64,000 nt of DNA from Bifidobacterium bifidum ATCC 29521 = JCM 1255 = DSM 20456 (GTDB lineage: Bacteria > Actinomycetota > Actinomycetes > Actinomycetales > Bifidobacteriaceae): contig NZ_AP012323.1 of NCBI RefSeq assembly GCF_001025135.1, positions 1,674,001 through 1,738,000 of the forward strand, given 5' to 3'. Under the pieces are notes generated by a model, which did not search any database, was not told where the DNA came from, and worked only from the letters and a program-made list of their open reading frames with translations. Below are positions 47,128 through 61,761 of this stretch, piece after piece. A program made the translations under genes and the position numbers. Position 1 is the stretch's first letter, and each line of letters starts with the position of its first letter.

Positions 47128-48141
47128 TCAGCTGACCTGCTTCCAGGTGGCGACGTCGATGTGGTGCTCGGGGTTGGCCTGCCACGCATCCCACGCGGAC
47201 TTGACGATGTCCTCCACGTCGTACTTGGCGTGCCAGCCCAGCTCCTCGTTGATGCGCTTCGGAGAGCCGATCAGGTGCGGCGGGTCGCCTGCGCGACGGG
47301 CCATCACGGCCTCGGTGAACGGCAGGCCCGTGACCTTCTTGACCTCGTCGACGATCTGGCGCACGGAGGTGCCCTCGCCGGTACCCACATTGAAGGCGTC
47401 GTACTTGCGCTCGTCGCGGTCAAGGTACTTCAGCGCGGCGATGTGAGCGTCGGCCAGGTCGGAGACGTGAATGTAGTCGCGCACGCAGGTGCCGTCCGGG
47501 GTCGGGTAGTCGTCGCCGAAGATGGCCGGCGCCTTGCCCTTCTTCAGGCGGTCGAACAGCATCGGGATGAGATTGAGGATCGCGGGGTCCTCCAGCTCCA
47601 CCGGACCGCATCCGGCCACGTTGAAGTAGCGCAGCGCGCAGAAGCGGATGCCGAACGGCTGCTCGCAGGCGCGGGCCATCCACTCGCCGAACAGCTTGGT
47701 CTGGCCGTAGGGGTTGATCGGCAGCATAGGGACGACGTCCTCGGGCACCACGTCGACCGGCGGCACGCCGTAGGTGGCGGCGGAGGACGAGAAGACGAGC
47801 TTCTTGGCGTTCTTGGACTGGGTCATGCCGGTGAGCACGTTGAGCATGCCGTTGATGTTCTGCTGGTAGTACCACAGCGGCTTCTCGACGGATTCGCCGA
47901 CCTGCTTGCGCGCGGCGAAGTGGATGACGGAATCGACGTCTTCGGCGTCGAGGATCTCGGCGAGGCGGTCGCCGGCGCCCGGCGCGGCGATATCCATGCC
48001 ATACAACCGCGCGCCTTCGATGCGGGCGGGCTTTCCGTAGCTCAGATCGTCGACGACGACAACGCGTTCGCCGGCTTGATGGAGCGCATGGACGACGTGG
48101 GCACCGATGTATCCGCACCCACCGGTAACGAGAACTGTCAT
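47128..48141 (-). CDS. galE: UDP-glucose 4-epimerase
   Basis: The 337-residue enzyme interconverts UDP-galactose and UDP-glucose. It has the NAD Rossmann motif TGGCGYIGAH, the catalytic Ser/Tyr/Lys set in FSSSAATYG and NPYGQTKLFGE, and ALRYFNVAGC. It connects galactose from lactose and host glycans to glycolysis and polymer synthesis. The start at 48141 follows AAAGGA. Confidence 0.95.
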   Translation of the reverse strand: MTVLVTGGCGYIGAHVVHALHQAGERVVVVDDLSYGKPARIEGARLYGMDIAAPGAGDRLAEILDAEDVDSVIHFAARKQVGESVEKPLWYYQQNINGMLNVLTGMTQSKNAKKLVFSSSAATYGVPPVDVVPEDVVPMLPINPYGQTKLFGEWMARACEQPFGIRFCALRYFNVAGCGPVELEDPAILNLIPMLFDRLKKGKAPAIFGDDYPTPDGTCVRDYIHVSDLADAHIAALKYLDRDERKYDAFNVGTGEGTSVRQIVDEVKKVTGLPFTEAVMARRAGDPPHLIGSPKRINEELGWHAKYDVEDIVKSAWDAWQANPEHHIDVATWKQVS

Positions 48142-48273
48142 ATCTGTCCTTTCGTGACCGTGAGCATAACCATCGGCATCCGCGACGACTGACCATAACC
48201 AATGGTTAACGATAGTTGAATGTTTGATTATGCTCGCTTTTGTTATTTTTCTGAACAGTTTTATCGTAGCACA

Positions 48274-48300
48274 TGAACATAAGAGAACAAAATATGTTCA
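48274..48300. promoter_or_regulatory. inverted repeat TGAACATA-N11-TATGTTCA
   Basis: A perfect 8-bp inverted repeat lies in the AT-rich gap between the divergent galE and trmB genes, about 130 bases before galE. It is a candidate operator for galE. Confidence 0.5.
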
Positions 48301-48436
48301 TTGAAACATTACCGACATTCCAGACCATGCACAGATGACAGGCGAGACGGCCCATCGAAGCACGGCGGCCACGAAGGAGGTCAACGGCCCCGGGATAATA
48401 TGGCACATACCACGACCGACCAGAAACGAGGAAACC

Positions 48437-49246
48437 GTGCCAGAGCAGATCGAACAGCCGACTTTCACCCCGCGTCCGGTACTGTCGTTCGTGCGGCGAT
48501 CCGGCCGTCTGGACGCGCGGCTGCAACGCGCGTGGGACAACTACGCCGACACGTATCTGCTGGACATCAACGCCGGCGAGGGGTCGCTGGACGTGCGCGA
48601 CGACTTCACGCTCGACCGCGACACCATCGCCGTGACCTGGGGCAACGCCAATCCACTGATCGTCGAAATCGGCACCGGACAAGGCGAGAACATCGTCGCC
48701 GCCGCGGCCGCGCACCCCGACGTCAACTTCCTCGCGCTGGAGGTGTACGACCCCGGCGTCGCGCACACGCTGCTGCTCGCCGGCAAGCAGCGGCTCGGCA
48801 ACCTTCGCATCGCGCAGGTGAACGCGCCCGAACTACTCGCCGCGACCGCCCCCGGCTCCATCGCCGAGGTCTGGACGTTCTTCCCCGACCCTTGGCCGAA
48901 GATGAAGCACCACAAGCGCCGCATCGTGCAGCCGCAGCTCGCGCAGTCCATCCACGGCGCGCTAGCCGACGGCGGGGCGTGGCGCATCGCGACCGACATC
49001 GAAGACTACGCCCTGCACGTGCACGAGGTGATGGACGGGCGCACGGACTTCCGCAACGCCGGCACGATCGCCGTCAGCCTGCCCACCGGGCACGTCGGCA
49101 AGGGCAACGCCGAGCTCGCCGACGACATGCCGCACGCCGATTTCACCGAATCGGAGCGATTCGACGACCGGGTGCTCACCAATTTCGAAAAGAAGGGACT
49201 CGCCGCGGGTCGGGTCATCCACGACCTCACCTATATCGCGGTGTGA
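48437..49246 (+). CDS. trmB: tRNA (guanine-N7)-methyltransferase
   Basis: The 269-residue enzyme makes m7G46 in tRNAs with S-adenosylmethionine. It has the SAM motif [28 protein letters not shown], and the TrmB signature [20 protein letters not shown]. The start is GTG 48437 behind ACGAGG. It stands next to tRNA-Glu. Confidence 0.93.
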   Translation: MPEQIEQPTFTPRPVLSFVRRSGRLDARLQRAWDNYADTYLLDINAGEGSLDVRDDFTLDRDTIAVTWGNANPLIVEIGTGQGENIVAAAAAHPDVNFLALEVYDPGVAHTLLLAGKQRLGNLRIAQVNAPELLAATAPGSIAEVWTFFPDPWPKMKHHKRRIVQPQLAQSIHGALADGGAWRIATDIEDYALHVHEVMDGRTDFRNAGTIAVSLPTGHVGKGNAELADDMPHADFTESERFDDRVLTNFEKKGLAAGRVIHDLTYIAV

Positions 49247-49270
49247 CGCCGATTACGGCGTGTCGCGGAT

Positions 49271-49299
49271 TTGCATTATCGCCGCAGCTCACGTAATGT
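49271..49299 (+). promoter_or_regulatory. promoter of tRNA-Glu
   Basis: TTGCAT (49271-49276) and TAATGT (49294-49299) are exactly 17 bases apart, 14 bases before the tRNA. Confidence 0.65.
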
Positions 49300-49313
49300 A
49301 TATCGAGTTGTCA

Positions 49314-49385
49314 GCCCCCATCGTCTAACGGTTAGGACACCAGACTTTCAATCTGACAACGAGAGTTCGACTCTCTCTGGGGGTA
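49314..49385 (+). tRNA. tRNA-Glu (TTC)
   Basis: Acceptor GCCCCCA pairs with TGGGGGT. The D-arm contains CTAACGGTTAGG, the anticodon stem CCAGA/TCTGA encloses CTTTCAA (TTC), and the T-arm has GTTCGAC. CCA is not encoded. Its 3' half is where a phage-type remnant begins. Confidence 0.96.
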
Positions 49386-49811
49386 CTCACCAGCTCCGGG
49401 TTCCACGAGGTATCGTGGCCCGGAGCCTTTTGTTTCCAACGGTTTCAGGCCATCAGCTTGGCCATCAGCTTGGCCTTCAGCTGCTCGAACAGGAAATCGC
49501 GCGGTGGTCGCTGCCACCAAAGATGCACCTAAGTCCCTCTCTCCCAGCATCTGACGCATGAGCGTGTCGTCCAGCAGGGACATCACGGGCACGCCGAAGT
49601 AGTCGGCCAGCGCCGCGATGTCGGGGATACTCCACGTGTTCTTGTTCTTCATCTTCGCGCTGACTCCGCCCCTGGTCATCTTCAGAGGCTCCGTGAGCGC
49701 CGTCTGGGACAGGCCGTGCGCGGTGAGGGACGTGGAGCCGAGGACAAATTGTCCCGGAATCTTGGACAGAAAGTCGCCCAATAGACAAGTGATAAACAAT
49801 TCTCCCCTCAT
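49332..49811 (-). pseudogene. phage-type XRE helix-turn-helix regulator remnant
   Basis: The frame contains a Cro/CI-like domain: LSQTALTEPLKMTRGGVSAKM, then NTWSIPDIAALADYFGVPVMSLLD. Its 3' end runs through the tRNA-Glu gene on the other strand, so the original end was lost at the tRNA. The ATG at 49811 has no well-spaced ribosome site. I read it as part of a decayed prophage integrated at tRNA-Glu. Confidence 0.55.
49393..49432 (+). terminator. terminator after tRNA-Glu
   Basis: GCTCCGGG (49393-49400) and CCCGGAGC (49419-49426) enclose a second stem (CCACGA/TCGTGG), followed by CTTTTG. It ends the tRNA transcript. Confidence 0.8.
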
Positions 49812-49970
49812 CCCCTTCGGGGATGCTCCCCTCAACGCCGAATCAGCCTCCACGAAGCCGGTCGCTGATCCGAAGCCCGAACCCGTTCCGGCGACCATGG
49901 CCGATCGCAAGACCGTCCACTCGCTGCTGATCGACAGGCCGTACGGTGAGATCATCGCGACGATGGACTG

Positions 49971-50153
49971 GGCGTACCGATCTACGGGGCGGCGCTGCTG
50001 CGCACCTCGCTGTGTCAGGAACACATCGAAGGCGTCATCTCGCAGGAGGCATGCCCGGTATGCGCATACGACAAACGCAACCACGCCACCCACGGCATCG
50101 CCGGACGGCGCAAGGCGAAAGCCGGCGCACAGGCAGAGGCGGTGCGGCCATGA
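49971..50153 (+). pseudogene. small phage-like zinc-finger protein fragment
   Basis: The frame reads AALLRTSLCQEHIEGVISQ, then CPVCAYDKRNHATHG and a basic tail, with Cys/His spacing typical of small phage proteins. No start with a ribosome site is visible. A possible N-terminal piece (VHSLLIDRPYGEIIATMDW, from 49897) lies in another frame. The stop overlaps the next start by ATGA, as in phage operons. Confidence 0.45.
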
Positions 50154-50395
50154 GCGGGGACGGGCAGCATCTTGAGGCGCGGAAGAAGGCCAGCGAATGC
50201 CGCGACTTCCCGCAACCATGGTCCGACTACCTGTGGTCGCTGGAGTTCGAGCACCGTCCCGGCGACGCGAAGGCGTTCATCAGGCGCTTTGCGGCTGTTT
50301 GCTTATCTTGGTCGAAAACATCCTACCCAAAAAGCGCTCTTCTCTTACTCCCCCAACAACCAACGGAGAAACCCCACCCACGAGAACAGCAATAG
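50150..50395 (+). CDS. small phage-like protein of unknown function
   Basis: Starting by ATGA overlap with the previous fragment, the frame gives SECRDFPQPWSDYLWSLEFEHRPGDAKAFIRRF, which looks protein-like. The last 30 residues (after about 50290) have a different, Ser/Pro-rich composition, so the original end may be lost. It belongs to the tRNA-Glu prophage remnant. Confidence 0.4.
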   Translation: MSGDGQHLEARKKASECRDFPQPWSDYLWSLEFEHRPGDAKAFIRRFAAVCLSWSKTSYPKSALLLLPQQPTEKPHPREQQ

Positions 50396-50435
50396 CGCCC
50401 AATTATCTCACCTTCTATTTCCTTCAAATAAGAAC

Positions 50436-50463
50436 GGCGGGCTCCTTTGACAAGGAGCCCGCC
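50436..50463 (-). terminator. terminator of the galactoside permease gene
   Basis: A 12-bp perfect stem (GGCGGGCTCCTT with AAGGAGCCCGCC) and a 4-base loop are followed on the minus strand by GTTCTTATTT. Confidence 0.85.
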
Positions 50464-50572
50464 ATAATCCTTTTATCAGCCGCCACCAACGCGGTATGCG
50501 GTGCAGATATCGGGATCATTGACTTCGGAAATCATGAACGCTTCATCCTGCATGATTCACCTCAGCTCGACC

Positions 50573-52048
50573 CTACTGCTTGTCGGCTTCCTCGGAGGCG
50601 AGTCGTCCTTCGAGCTGTTCGACGATGTGGGCGTGCATGTTCTCGTCGATCTTGACGGTCAGGAGGAAGACGACGAGGCTGGCGACGATGCCGGCGAGCG
50701 GCAGGTAGTAGGCGCAGGTCTTGAACGTGCGGATGTTCGCGGCGGTCATGTCGGCGGCGGTGGCGTTACCGACCATTCCGGCGGCGACGACCACGAAGCC
50801 CACGATGCCGTTGGACAGGGCGCCAGCGATCTTGTCGAGCATCGGGCGCACGGAGAGGGTGACGGCCTCGTTGCGCTTGCCGGTCTTGAGCTGGCCGTAT
50901 TCGATGGAGTCGGTCATGCTCAGGATGGCGGTCATCTGGATGGTCTGCGCAGGCAGGTAGAAGAGGACGAGCGCGACGATGACGACGGGCAAGTTCATGG
51001 GCGCGATGATGAACAGCGTGTAGCCGGCGATCATGAGCGCCATGCCGGCGGTGTACAGCCAGCGGCGCGGGATGCGACGGTTGAGCACCGGGTAGAGGGG
51101 CGTGGTGCCCAGTCCGGTGATGACCGGGATGATGCCGGCGATGGAGAAGCTGTCCGGAGCTCCGAGCACGTACTTGAACTGATAAAAAAGCACGCCGGTG
51201 GTGGCGACGTTGGCCACGGAGTACAGCAGGTAGCTGAGGGCCACCCACAGGAGCTGGTCGTTCTGGGCGATGGCCTTGAACGCCTCGATGGGGTTGCCGT
51301 TGGCCTCGGCCTTGGCGCGCAGCCCGCCTTGGTTCTCTCGGGTGCCGAACGCGACGCTCCACGCGGTGAGCAAGCCGAGCACGGCGATGATGATGGCGAA
51401 CGCCGCCCAGCCGGTGCGGCCCTGCTCCCACTGGCCGGTGAACTTCCAGGTGAACCAGCTGACGACGGGCACGACGATGACGGTGACGCCGTTGTAGCCG
51501 ATGGATCCGGTGAACGCGCCGAGCGCGGTGTACGTGCTGCGCTCGTGCGAGTCGGAGGAGATCGCGGGGATCATGCCCCAGTAGGAGATGTCGCGCAGCG
51601 AGTAGATCACGTCGAGCAGGATGAACACGATGACGAACAGGACCATGAACACGCCGGTGTTCACGTCCACGAGGCCGAACAGGCCGGTGAACACCATGAT
51701 CAGCAGGATGCCGGGCACGATACCGCCGATGAACTGCCACGGGCGGAACCGGCCCCAGCGGGTGTTCGTGTTGTCCACGAGGTTGCCGAGCAGCGGGTCG
51801 AGGAAGATCTCCGCGATGCGGATGACCACCACGAGTCCGGTGATCACCGCGATGAGGCGTTTGGCAAGCGTCTTGTCCACGTCGATGAACAGCGCGGTGG
51901 TCACGAACGTGATGAAGAACGTGCTCATCGTGTTGTAGAACGCGGCCTGGCCCAGGTTACCGAATGCGTATGCGATCTTCTGACCCGTGTTCCGCGTGGG
52001 CTGCGGCCTTCCGGTCGTTTCCGTGTGCTGTGTGGCGAATCCGCTCAT
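50573..52048 (-). CDS. lactose/galactoside permease (GPH cation symporter)
   Basis: The 491-residue membrane protein has 12 predicted helices and the glycoside-pentoside-hexuronide pattern: KIAYAFGNLGQAAFYNTMS at the N-terminus, EIFLDPLLGNLVDNTNTRWGRFRPW between helices 2 and 3, and a late DSIEYGQLKTGKRNEA. Such carriers import disaccharides with a cation. Divergent placement with the beta-galactosidase gene makes lactose the likely substrate. The PTS-type EIIA tail of some LacS proteins is absent. The start at 52048 has AAGGAGG 10 bases upstream. Confidence 0.9.
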   Translation of the reverse strand: MSGFATQHTETTGRPQPTRNTGQKIAYAFGNLGQAAFYNTMSTFFITFVTTALFIDVDKTLAKRLIAVITGLVVVIRIAEIFLDPLLGNLVDNTNTRWGRFRPWQFIGGIVPGILLIMVFTGLFGLVDVNTGVFMVLFVIVFILLDVIYSLRDISYWGMIPAISSDSHERSTYTALGAFTGSIGYNGVTVIVVPVVSWFTWKFTGQWEQGRTGWAAFAIIIAVLGLLTAWSVAFGTRENQGGLRAKAEANGNPIEAFKAIAQNDQLLWVALSYLLYSVANVATTGVLFYQFKYVLGAPDSFSIAGIIPVITGLGTTPLYPVLNRRIPRRWLYTAGMALMIAGYTLFIIAPMNLPVVIVALVLFYLPAQTIQMTAILSMTDSIEYGQLKTGKRNEAVTLSVRPMLDKIAGALSNGIVGFVVVAAGMVGNATAADMTAANIRTFKTCAYYLPLAGIVASLVVFLLTVKIDENMHAHIVEQLEGRLASEEADKQ

Positions 52049-52325
52049 GGTGTGGTGGCCTCCTTGCGACCTGTAAAGAATCCGTGCGCGCGAACCGCTT
52101 CGATCCCGCAAAGCGTGAGTATAGAACTATCTTGAAGAATAAAAAAACTTTACCGCGTGTCGCAAATCATGCCAACGTTCTGCAACCGGCACTCCGTGTG
52201 GATGAGTAAGGTTTGAAGCCTGCTTGATGTGCTTGAATCTTAAGAAATCCACGTATTTTGCATGTTGCAGGCCTTGTGCCGCGAAATGCTGGAAAGAATT
52301 TGCGCAATCAAGTAACAATATTTAT

Positions 52326-55572
<3,247 letters not shown>

Positions 55573-55590
55573 CCGGCAACGGGCGGCGGC

Positions 55591-55985
55591 ATGCACCACC
55601 ATGCCGCCGCCGGCCCCGCCTACGACGCGGCGATCGAGGCCACGGGCGCTGCGGCCGCGGACGGCACCGGCGAGGAGGCGTTCGAGCGCGCCGGCCACGC
55701 GGTCCACGGCACCACCCGCCAGGTCCTCTCGCTCATCACCAACCCGATGGACGTGATCTGCCGCAACATCCGCACCGTGCGCGAGAAGATGGCAACCCGC
55801 CCCGACATCCTCGGCTGCCACCTCGAAGGCCCGTTCCTCGCCCTCAAGTGCAAGGGCGCGCACGATTCGAACTGCCTCAAAGACCCGATGCCCGAACTCA
55901 TGGACCGCATGCTCGACGCCTCGGGCGCCGACCTCGCCGCCGGCAAGCTCGGTTGCATCCGCCAGATCACCATCTCGACCCCACC
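55591..55985 (+). pseudogene. nagA fragment (N-acetylglucosamine-6-phosphate deacetylase)
   Basis: About 130 codons resemble the middle of NagA: an AYDAA...GTGEEAF segment, VLSLITNPMDVICRNIRTVREKM, and ILGCHLEGPFLALKCKGAHD, which holds metal-binding residues. The N-terminal metal site and the C-terminal half are missing, and no ribosome site precedes it. It lies 18 bases after the beta-galactosidase stop and may still be transcribed with that gene. Confidence 0.75.
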
Positions 55986-56084
55986 GACTGGACCGCCCAA
56001 CACGTCTGGTGCGCCGGCCGCCAGGTGGAGTAAACTCCTTCCAGCAAAATCGACGCCGGTGCCGCCCGTCTTCGAGACGACGTC

Positions 56085-58553
<2,469 letters not shown>

Positions 58554-58557
<4 letters not shown>

Positions 58558-59210
58558 GATATGCGATATCCTTGTCCGGGAACGGTTTCAATGAAATCAG
58601 TGATTCCGATTTTCGTGCGAATCGCATAGATTGTGGTCTTGACGATTCCTCTCGTATGAGCGTGATCATCCTGCCAAATCTCACGATATAGACATTCCGC
58701 ACTAATCACCGCACCTCGCGCCTCAATCAGCGTCCTCAATACGGCAAGTTCTCGTTTCCCAAACTTTAGTTCTGCACCGCGAACCGTGATGGATCCCGTT
58801 CTGAAGTCCGCAGAAAAGTCATCCCGGTTGTAGACCATGTCATTCACCATGCTCAAACGCCGACGCACCGCATTAACTCTGGCCAGCAGTTCGGCGTATT
58901 CAAATGGTTTCGTTAAATAGTCATCTGCCCCAAGATCAAGCCCGCGGACTATGTCCTCGGTCTGAGATGCCGCGGTCAACATGAGAATGTGTATGGGATC
59001 ACGCCGTTCGCTTAACCTCTTAGCGATTTCGTCACCATGCAGTCCGGGAAGATCGCGATCAAGTATCAGCATGTTCCACTCCCCGGAATTCAGTTCCTCC
59101 AGGGCATCCCGGCCATCGTAAACAGCTTTTGCCTCCATGCCTTCCATGGAGAGTCCCATCCGTACCACATCAGCGAGATTGGCGTTGTCTTCGACAATCA
59201 GAACCTTCAT
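58554..59210 (-). CDS. OmpR-type response regulator
   Basis: The 218-residue regulator has a receiver domain with the acidic pair VEDN, phospho-Asp51 in LILDRDLPGLHG and the Lys in YLTKPFEY, then a winged-helix DNA-binding domain (LKFGKRELAVLRTLIEARG, VKTTIYAIRTKIG). The start at 59210 follows GGGAG. It probably controls the divergent lipoprotein-ABC operon. Confidence 0.93.
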
Positions 59211-59266
59211 CCGTCCAGCTCCCTTCGCGAAACAATGCGCACACCATAGCATTCGCGTCCAACCTG

Positions 59267-59292
59267 GTCAGGAATCGGTCAGGTTCAGTCAG
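59267..59292. promoter_or_regulatory. GTCAG direct repeats, candidate OmpR-type binding site
   Basis: GTCAG occurs at 59267, 59278 and 59288, spaced 11 and 10 bases, about one helical turn. Tandem half-sites with this spacing are typical for OmpR-family regulators. The site lies in the gap between the divergent regulator and lipoprotein genes. Confidence 0.5.
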
Positions 59293-59395
59293 CGGCAGGT
59301 CAAAACCCGCCTTGCCAGCCGTGCACGTCGTAGCTTTGACTCCGGCTGGACGGACTTCCCCGTCGCGGCCTCTTTCACAGAAGAAAGGAAACAAC

Positions 59396-60061
59396 ATGAT
59401 GAACATGAAGAAAGGAATACATATGTCAAAAGATGCGTTGCGCGTGGTTGCGGCTGCCGGTGTGTTGTCAGTGGTGTTGGGTTTGGGGGCGTGTTCGATG
59501 CCGGGTTCCGGGAATGCCGGTGCATCAGATGGGGGCTCCTCCTCGTCTTCGTCGTCTTCCGGATCGTCGTCGTATGAGGCGGAGTTGAAGCAGGCATTGC
59601 AGTCGGCGTCGAGTGATTTCGAGCGCGGGGTGTTGGAGCGCGCGGTCAAGGCCGGCAGGATCAGCGAGTCGGATTACCGCGAGGCGAACGAGAAGTACCA
59701 GGAGTGCATGGCCGCCAAGGGCGACGACGTGGAGTTCGACACGGACCAGTCCACCGGGTTGATGCAGGAACACATGAACACGGACGATAATTACGATTCG
59801 GCCAAGGCGAACGAGGACAGCATGGCGTGCGCGAAGGGCACGAACCTGCAGATCCGCGACCTGTACGAGCGAATGGTGCAGAACCCGTCGAACGCGGACG
59901 AGATCGAACTGGTCGTGGGTTGCCTGAAACGACGCAAGCTGGTGCCTGATTCGTTCACGAAGCAGGATTACCTGACCGAGATGGGCAAGCCCGAGGGGTC
60001 GTCGAAGCTGGACACGTCGTCGGACGCGTTCTCCCAGTGCCTGGCGAACCCGAGCAAGTAG
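59396..60061 (+). CDS. secreted lipoprotein of unknown function
   Basis: The 221-residue protein has a lipoprotein signal with lipobox LGLGAC (Cys33), a poly-Ser/Gly linker and a helical, acidic domain with three cysteines (YQECMAAKG, DSMACAKG, VVGCLKRRK). It should be lipid-anchored outside the membrane. It may deliver a signal to or assist the PG-binding and ABC proteins encoded next. The start at 59396 follows AAAGGA. Confidence 0.85.
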   Translation: MMNMKKGIHMSKDALRVVAAAGVLSVVLGLGACSMPGSGNAGASDGGSSSSSSSSGSSSYEAELKQALQSASSDFERGVLERAVKAGRISESDYREANEKYQECMAAKGDDVEFDTDQSTGLMQEHMNTDDNYDSAKANEDSMACAKGTNLQIRDLYERMVQNPSNADEIELVVGCLKRRKLVPDSFTKQDYLTEMGKPEGSSKLDTSSDAFSQCLANPSK

Positions 60062-60116
60062 AGGAAGTGTTGCTCGTGTTTCGACAGGGAAGAATAGTGC
60101 CCGCACGCGTCGGCGG

Positions 60117-61169
60117 GTGAACGGCGTGGGGTTCGTGGCGGCGTGCATGGCCGCGTGTCTGGCGGCGGGCATGGGCCTGGCCGTGGGGCTGGAGCGGACG
60201 ATGACGCCGCCGTCCCTGTCGGATTCCTCGGATGCGGGAAATCTCGCGTTGGGGTCGGAGGAGTTCGACGACGTGCGTTCCCTAAACGTGGACGTGACGG
60301 CGTCGCCGGCCGGTGGGGTCGCGTTCCCGGTGTCGGGCCGGGTCACGTTCGCGTCGTGCCCCGCGGACGGCGTGGTGCGTTCGGGCTCACGCGAGTACGG
60401 CGTGGATGGCACGCCTCTGGTGAGCCTGCACACGGACACTCCCCTGTACCGCGATCTGGCGTACGGGGACAAGGGCGACGACGTGACAGCGTTGCAGAAC
60501 GAGCTGGCCGCGCTCGGCTACGGCGGCTCCCGGTCGGGCGTGTTCGACTGGGCCACGTGGGACGCGTGGCGGCGCCTGTACGCGGCGAACGCCGGCACGG
60601 CCACGGCGGCGGCCCGAGTCCAGCAGGGCGCGTTCTCCCGCGCGTTGGCGGTGTGGCTGCCCGCGCAGACGATGAGCGTGTCATGCGCGGCGTCGCTGGG
60701 TTCGACCGTGACCGGCGATTCGACGGATTCGCTCGCGTTCCGCAGTCTGGCCGGGGTCGCGTCGGTCAAGGCCGCGTCCCTGCCGGACGGCCGCATCCAA
60801 GGCGATCGCGTGGTCGAAATCAACGGCAGGGACTATCCCATCGGCGACGACGGCATCGTATCGGACACGGCCGCGTTGCAGGCGATGGCGGGATGGTCCA
60901 CGTACACGGGCGCGCACAAGGACGGCGAGGACGTCACGAGCGTGACCGTGACCTACAAGCTCAAAAAGCCGATCGGCGTGTACTCGGTGCCAGCGTCCGC
61001 GCTCACCGGGCTCAAGGGCAGCGACGGATGCGTAGTGGCGACCGACGGCACAAGCGTCAAGGCGCACGTGGCCGGCAGCTCATTGGGCCGCACGCTGGTC
61101 ACGATCGACGGCAAGGCGCCCGCGAGCATCAAGGCCGATCCGGGACAGGCGGTGTGCGATGCGCGTTGA
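60117..61169 (+). CDS. exported membrane-fusion-like protein with a peptidoglycan-binding domain
   Basis: The protein (about 350 residues) has an N-terminal hydrophobic segment (GFVAACMAACLAAGMGLAVGL) and a PG_binding_1 domain (LAYGDKGDDVTALQNELAALGYGG). Its C-terminal part (SVTVTYKLKKPIGVYSVPASALTG) resembles the barrel of HlyD-type fusion proteins. It probably links the following ABC proteins to the cell wall. The GTG at 60117 is the only in-frame start, and it lacks a clear ribosome site. Confidence 0.75.
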   Translation: MNGVGFVAACMAACLAAGMGLAVGLERTMTPPSLSDSSDAGNLALGSEEFDDVRSLNVDVTASPAGGVAFPVSGRVTFASCPADGVVRSGSREYGVDGTPLVSLHTDTPLYRDLAYGDKGDDVTALQNELAALGYGGSRSGVFDWATWDAWRRLYAANAGTATAAARVQQGAFSRALAVWLPAQTMSVSCAASLGSTVTGDSTDSLAFRSLAGVASVKAASLPDGRIQGDRVVEINGRDYPIGDDGIVSDTAALQAMAGWSTYTGAHKDGEDVTSVTVTYKLKKPIGVYSVPASALTGLKGSDGCVVATDGTSVKAHVAGSSLGRTLVTIDGKAPASIKADPGQAVCDAR

Positions 61170-61761
61170 CCTCGACCACGTCGGCCACCGGTACGCCGAC
61201 GGTCCGCTCCTGTTCCACGATCTGACCGCGAGCCTCATGCCCGGGCACGTGTACGCGCTGACCGGGCCGAGCGGCGCGGGCAAGTCCACGCTGCTCGGCA
61301 TCATCGCCGGCTGGACCACGCCCGCCGAAGGCCAAGTGACCCGGCAGGGAATCGACTCGATGCGCTGGATTTTCCAGAACCCGCACGGCGTGGCCCAACG
61401 CACCGCGATCGACCACGTCAGCCTGCCCCTGCTCGTCAAGGGGCTCCCGCGCCGCGAGGCCGAGGAACAGGCGCGCACGCTCATGGACCGGTTCAACCTG
61501 ACCCGGGTCACCGACCGCAGGTTCGCGGAACTGTCCGGCGGAGAGGCCCAGCGCCTCATGCTCGCCCGCGCGTTCGCGGCCCAGCCCTCGCTCATGCTCG
61601 TGGACGAGCCCACCGCCCAGCTCGACATGCACACTGCGGCCACGGTCAGCGAATCCCTCTCCCGTATCGCCCGCAACGACACGATCGTCGTGGTCTCCAC
61701 CCACGACCCGAACACGCGCGACGCGTGCACCGACATCATCGATTTGAAGAACTACCAATGA
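61159..61761 (+). CDS. MacB/LolD-type ABC ATPase
   Basis: The 200-residue ATPase has Walker A GPSGAGKST, a Q-loop in WIFQNPHGVAQRT, signature LSGGEAQRLML, Walker B LMLVDEPTAQLD and the H-loop VSTHD. It overlaps the preceding gene by 11 bases and the next by ATGA, so the three are one operon. MacB/LolD ATPases drive mechanotransmission and not classical transport. Confidence 0.92.
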   Translation: MRVDLDHVGHRYADGPLLFHDLTASLMPGHVYALTGPSGAGKSTLLGIIAGWTTPAEGQVTRQGIDSMRWIFQNPHGVAQRTAIDHVSLPLLVKGLPRREAEEQARTLMDRFNLTRVTDRRFAELSGGEAQRLMLARAFAAQPSLMLVDEPTAQLDMHTAATVSESLSRIARNDTIVVVSTHDPNTRDACTDIIDLKNYQ

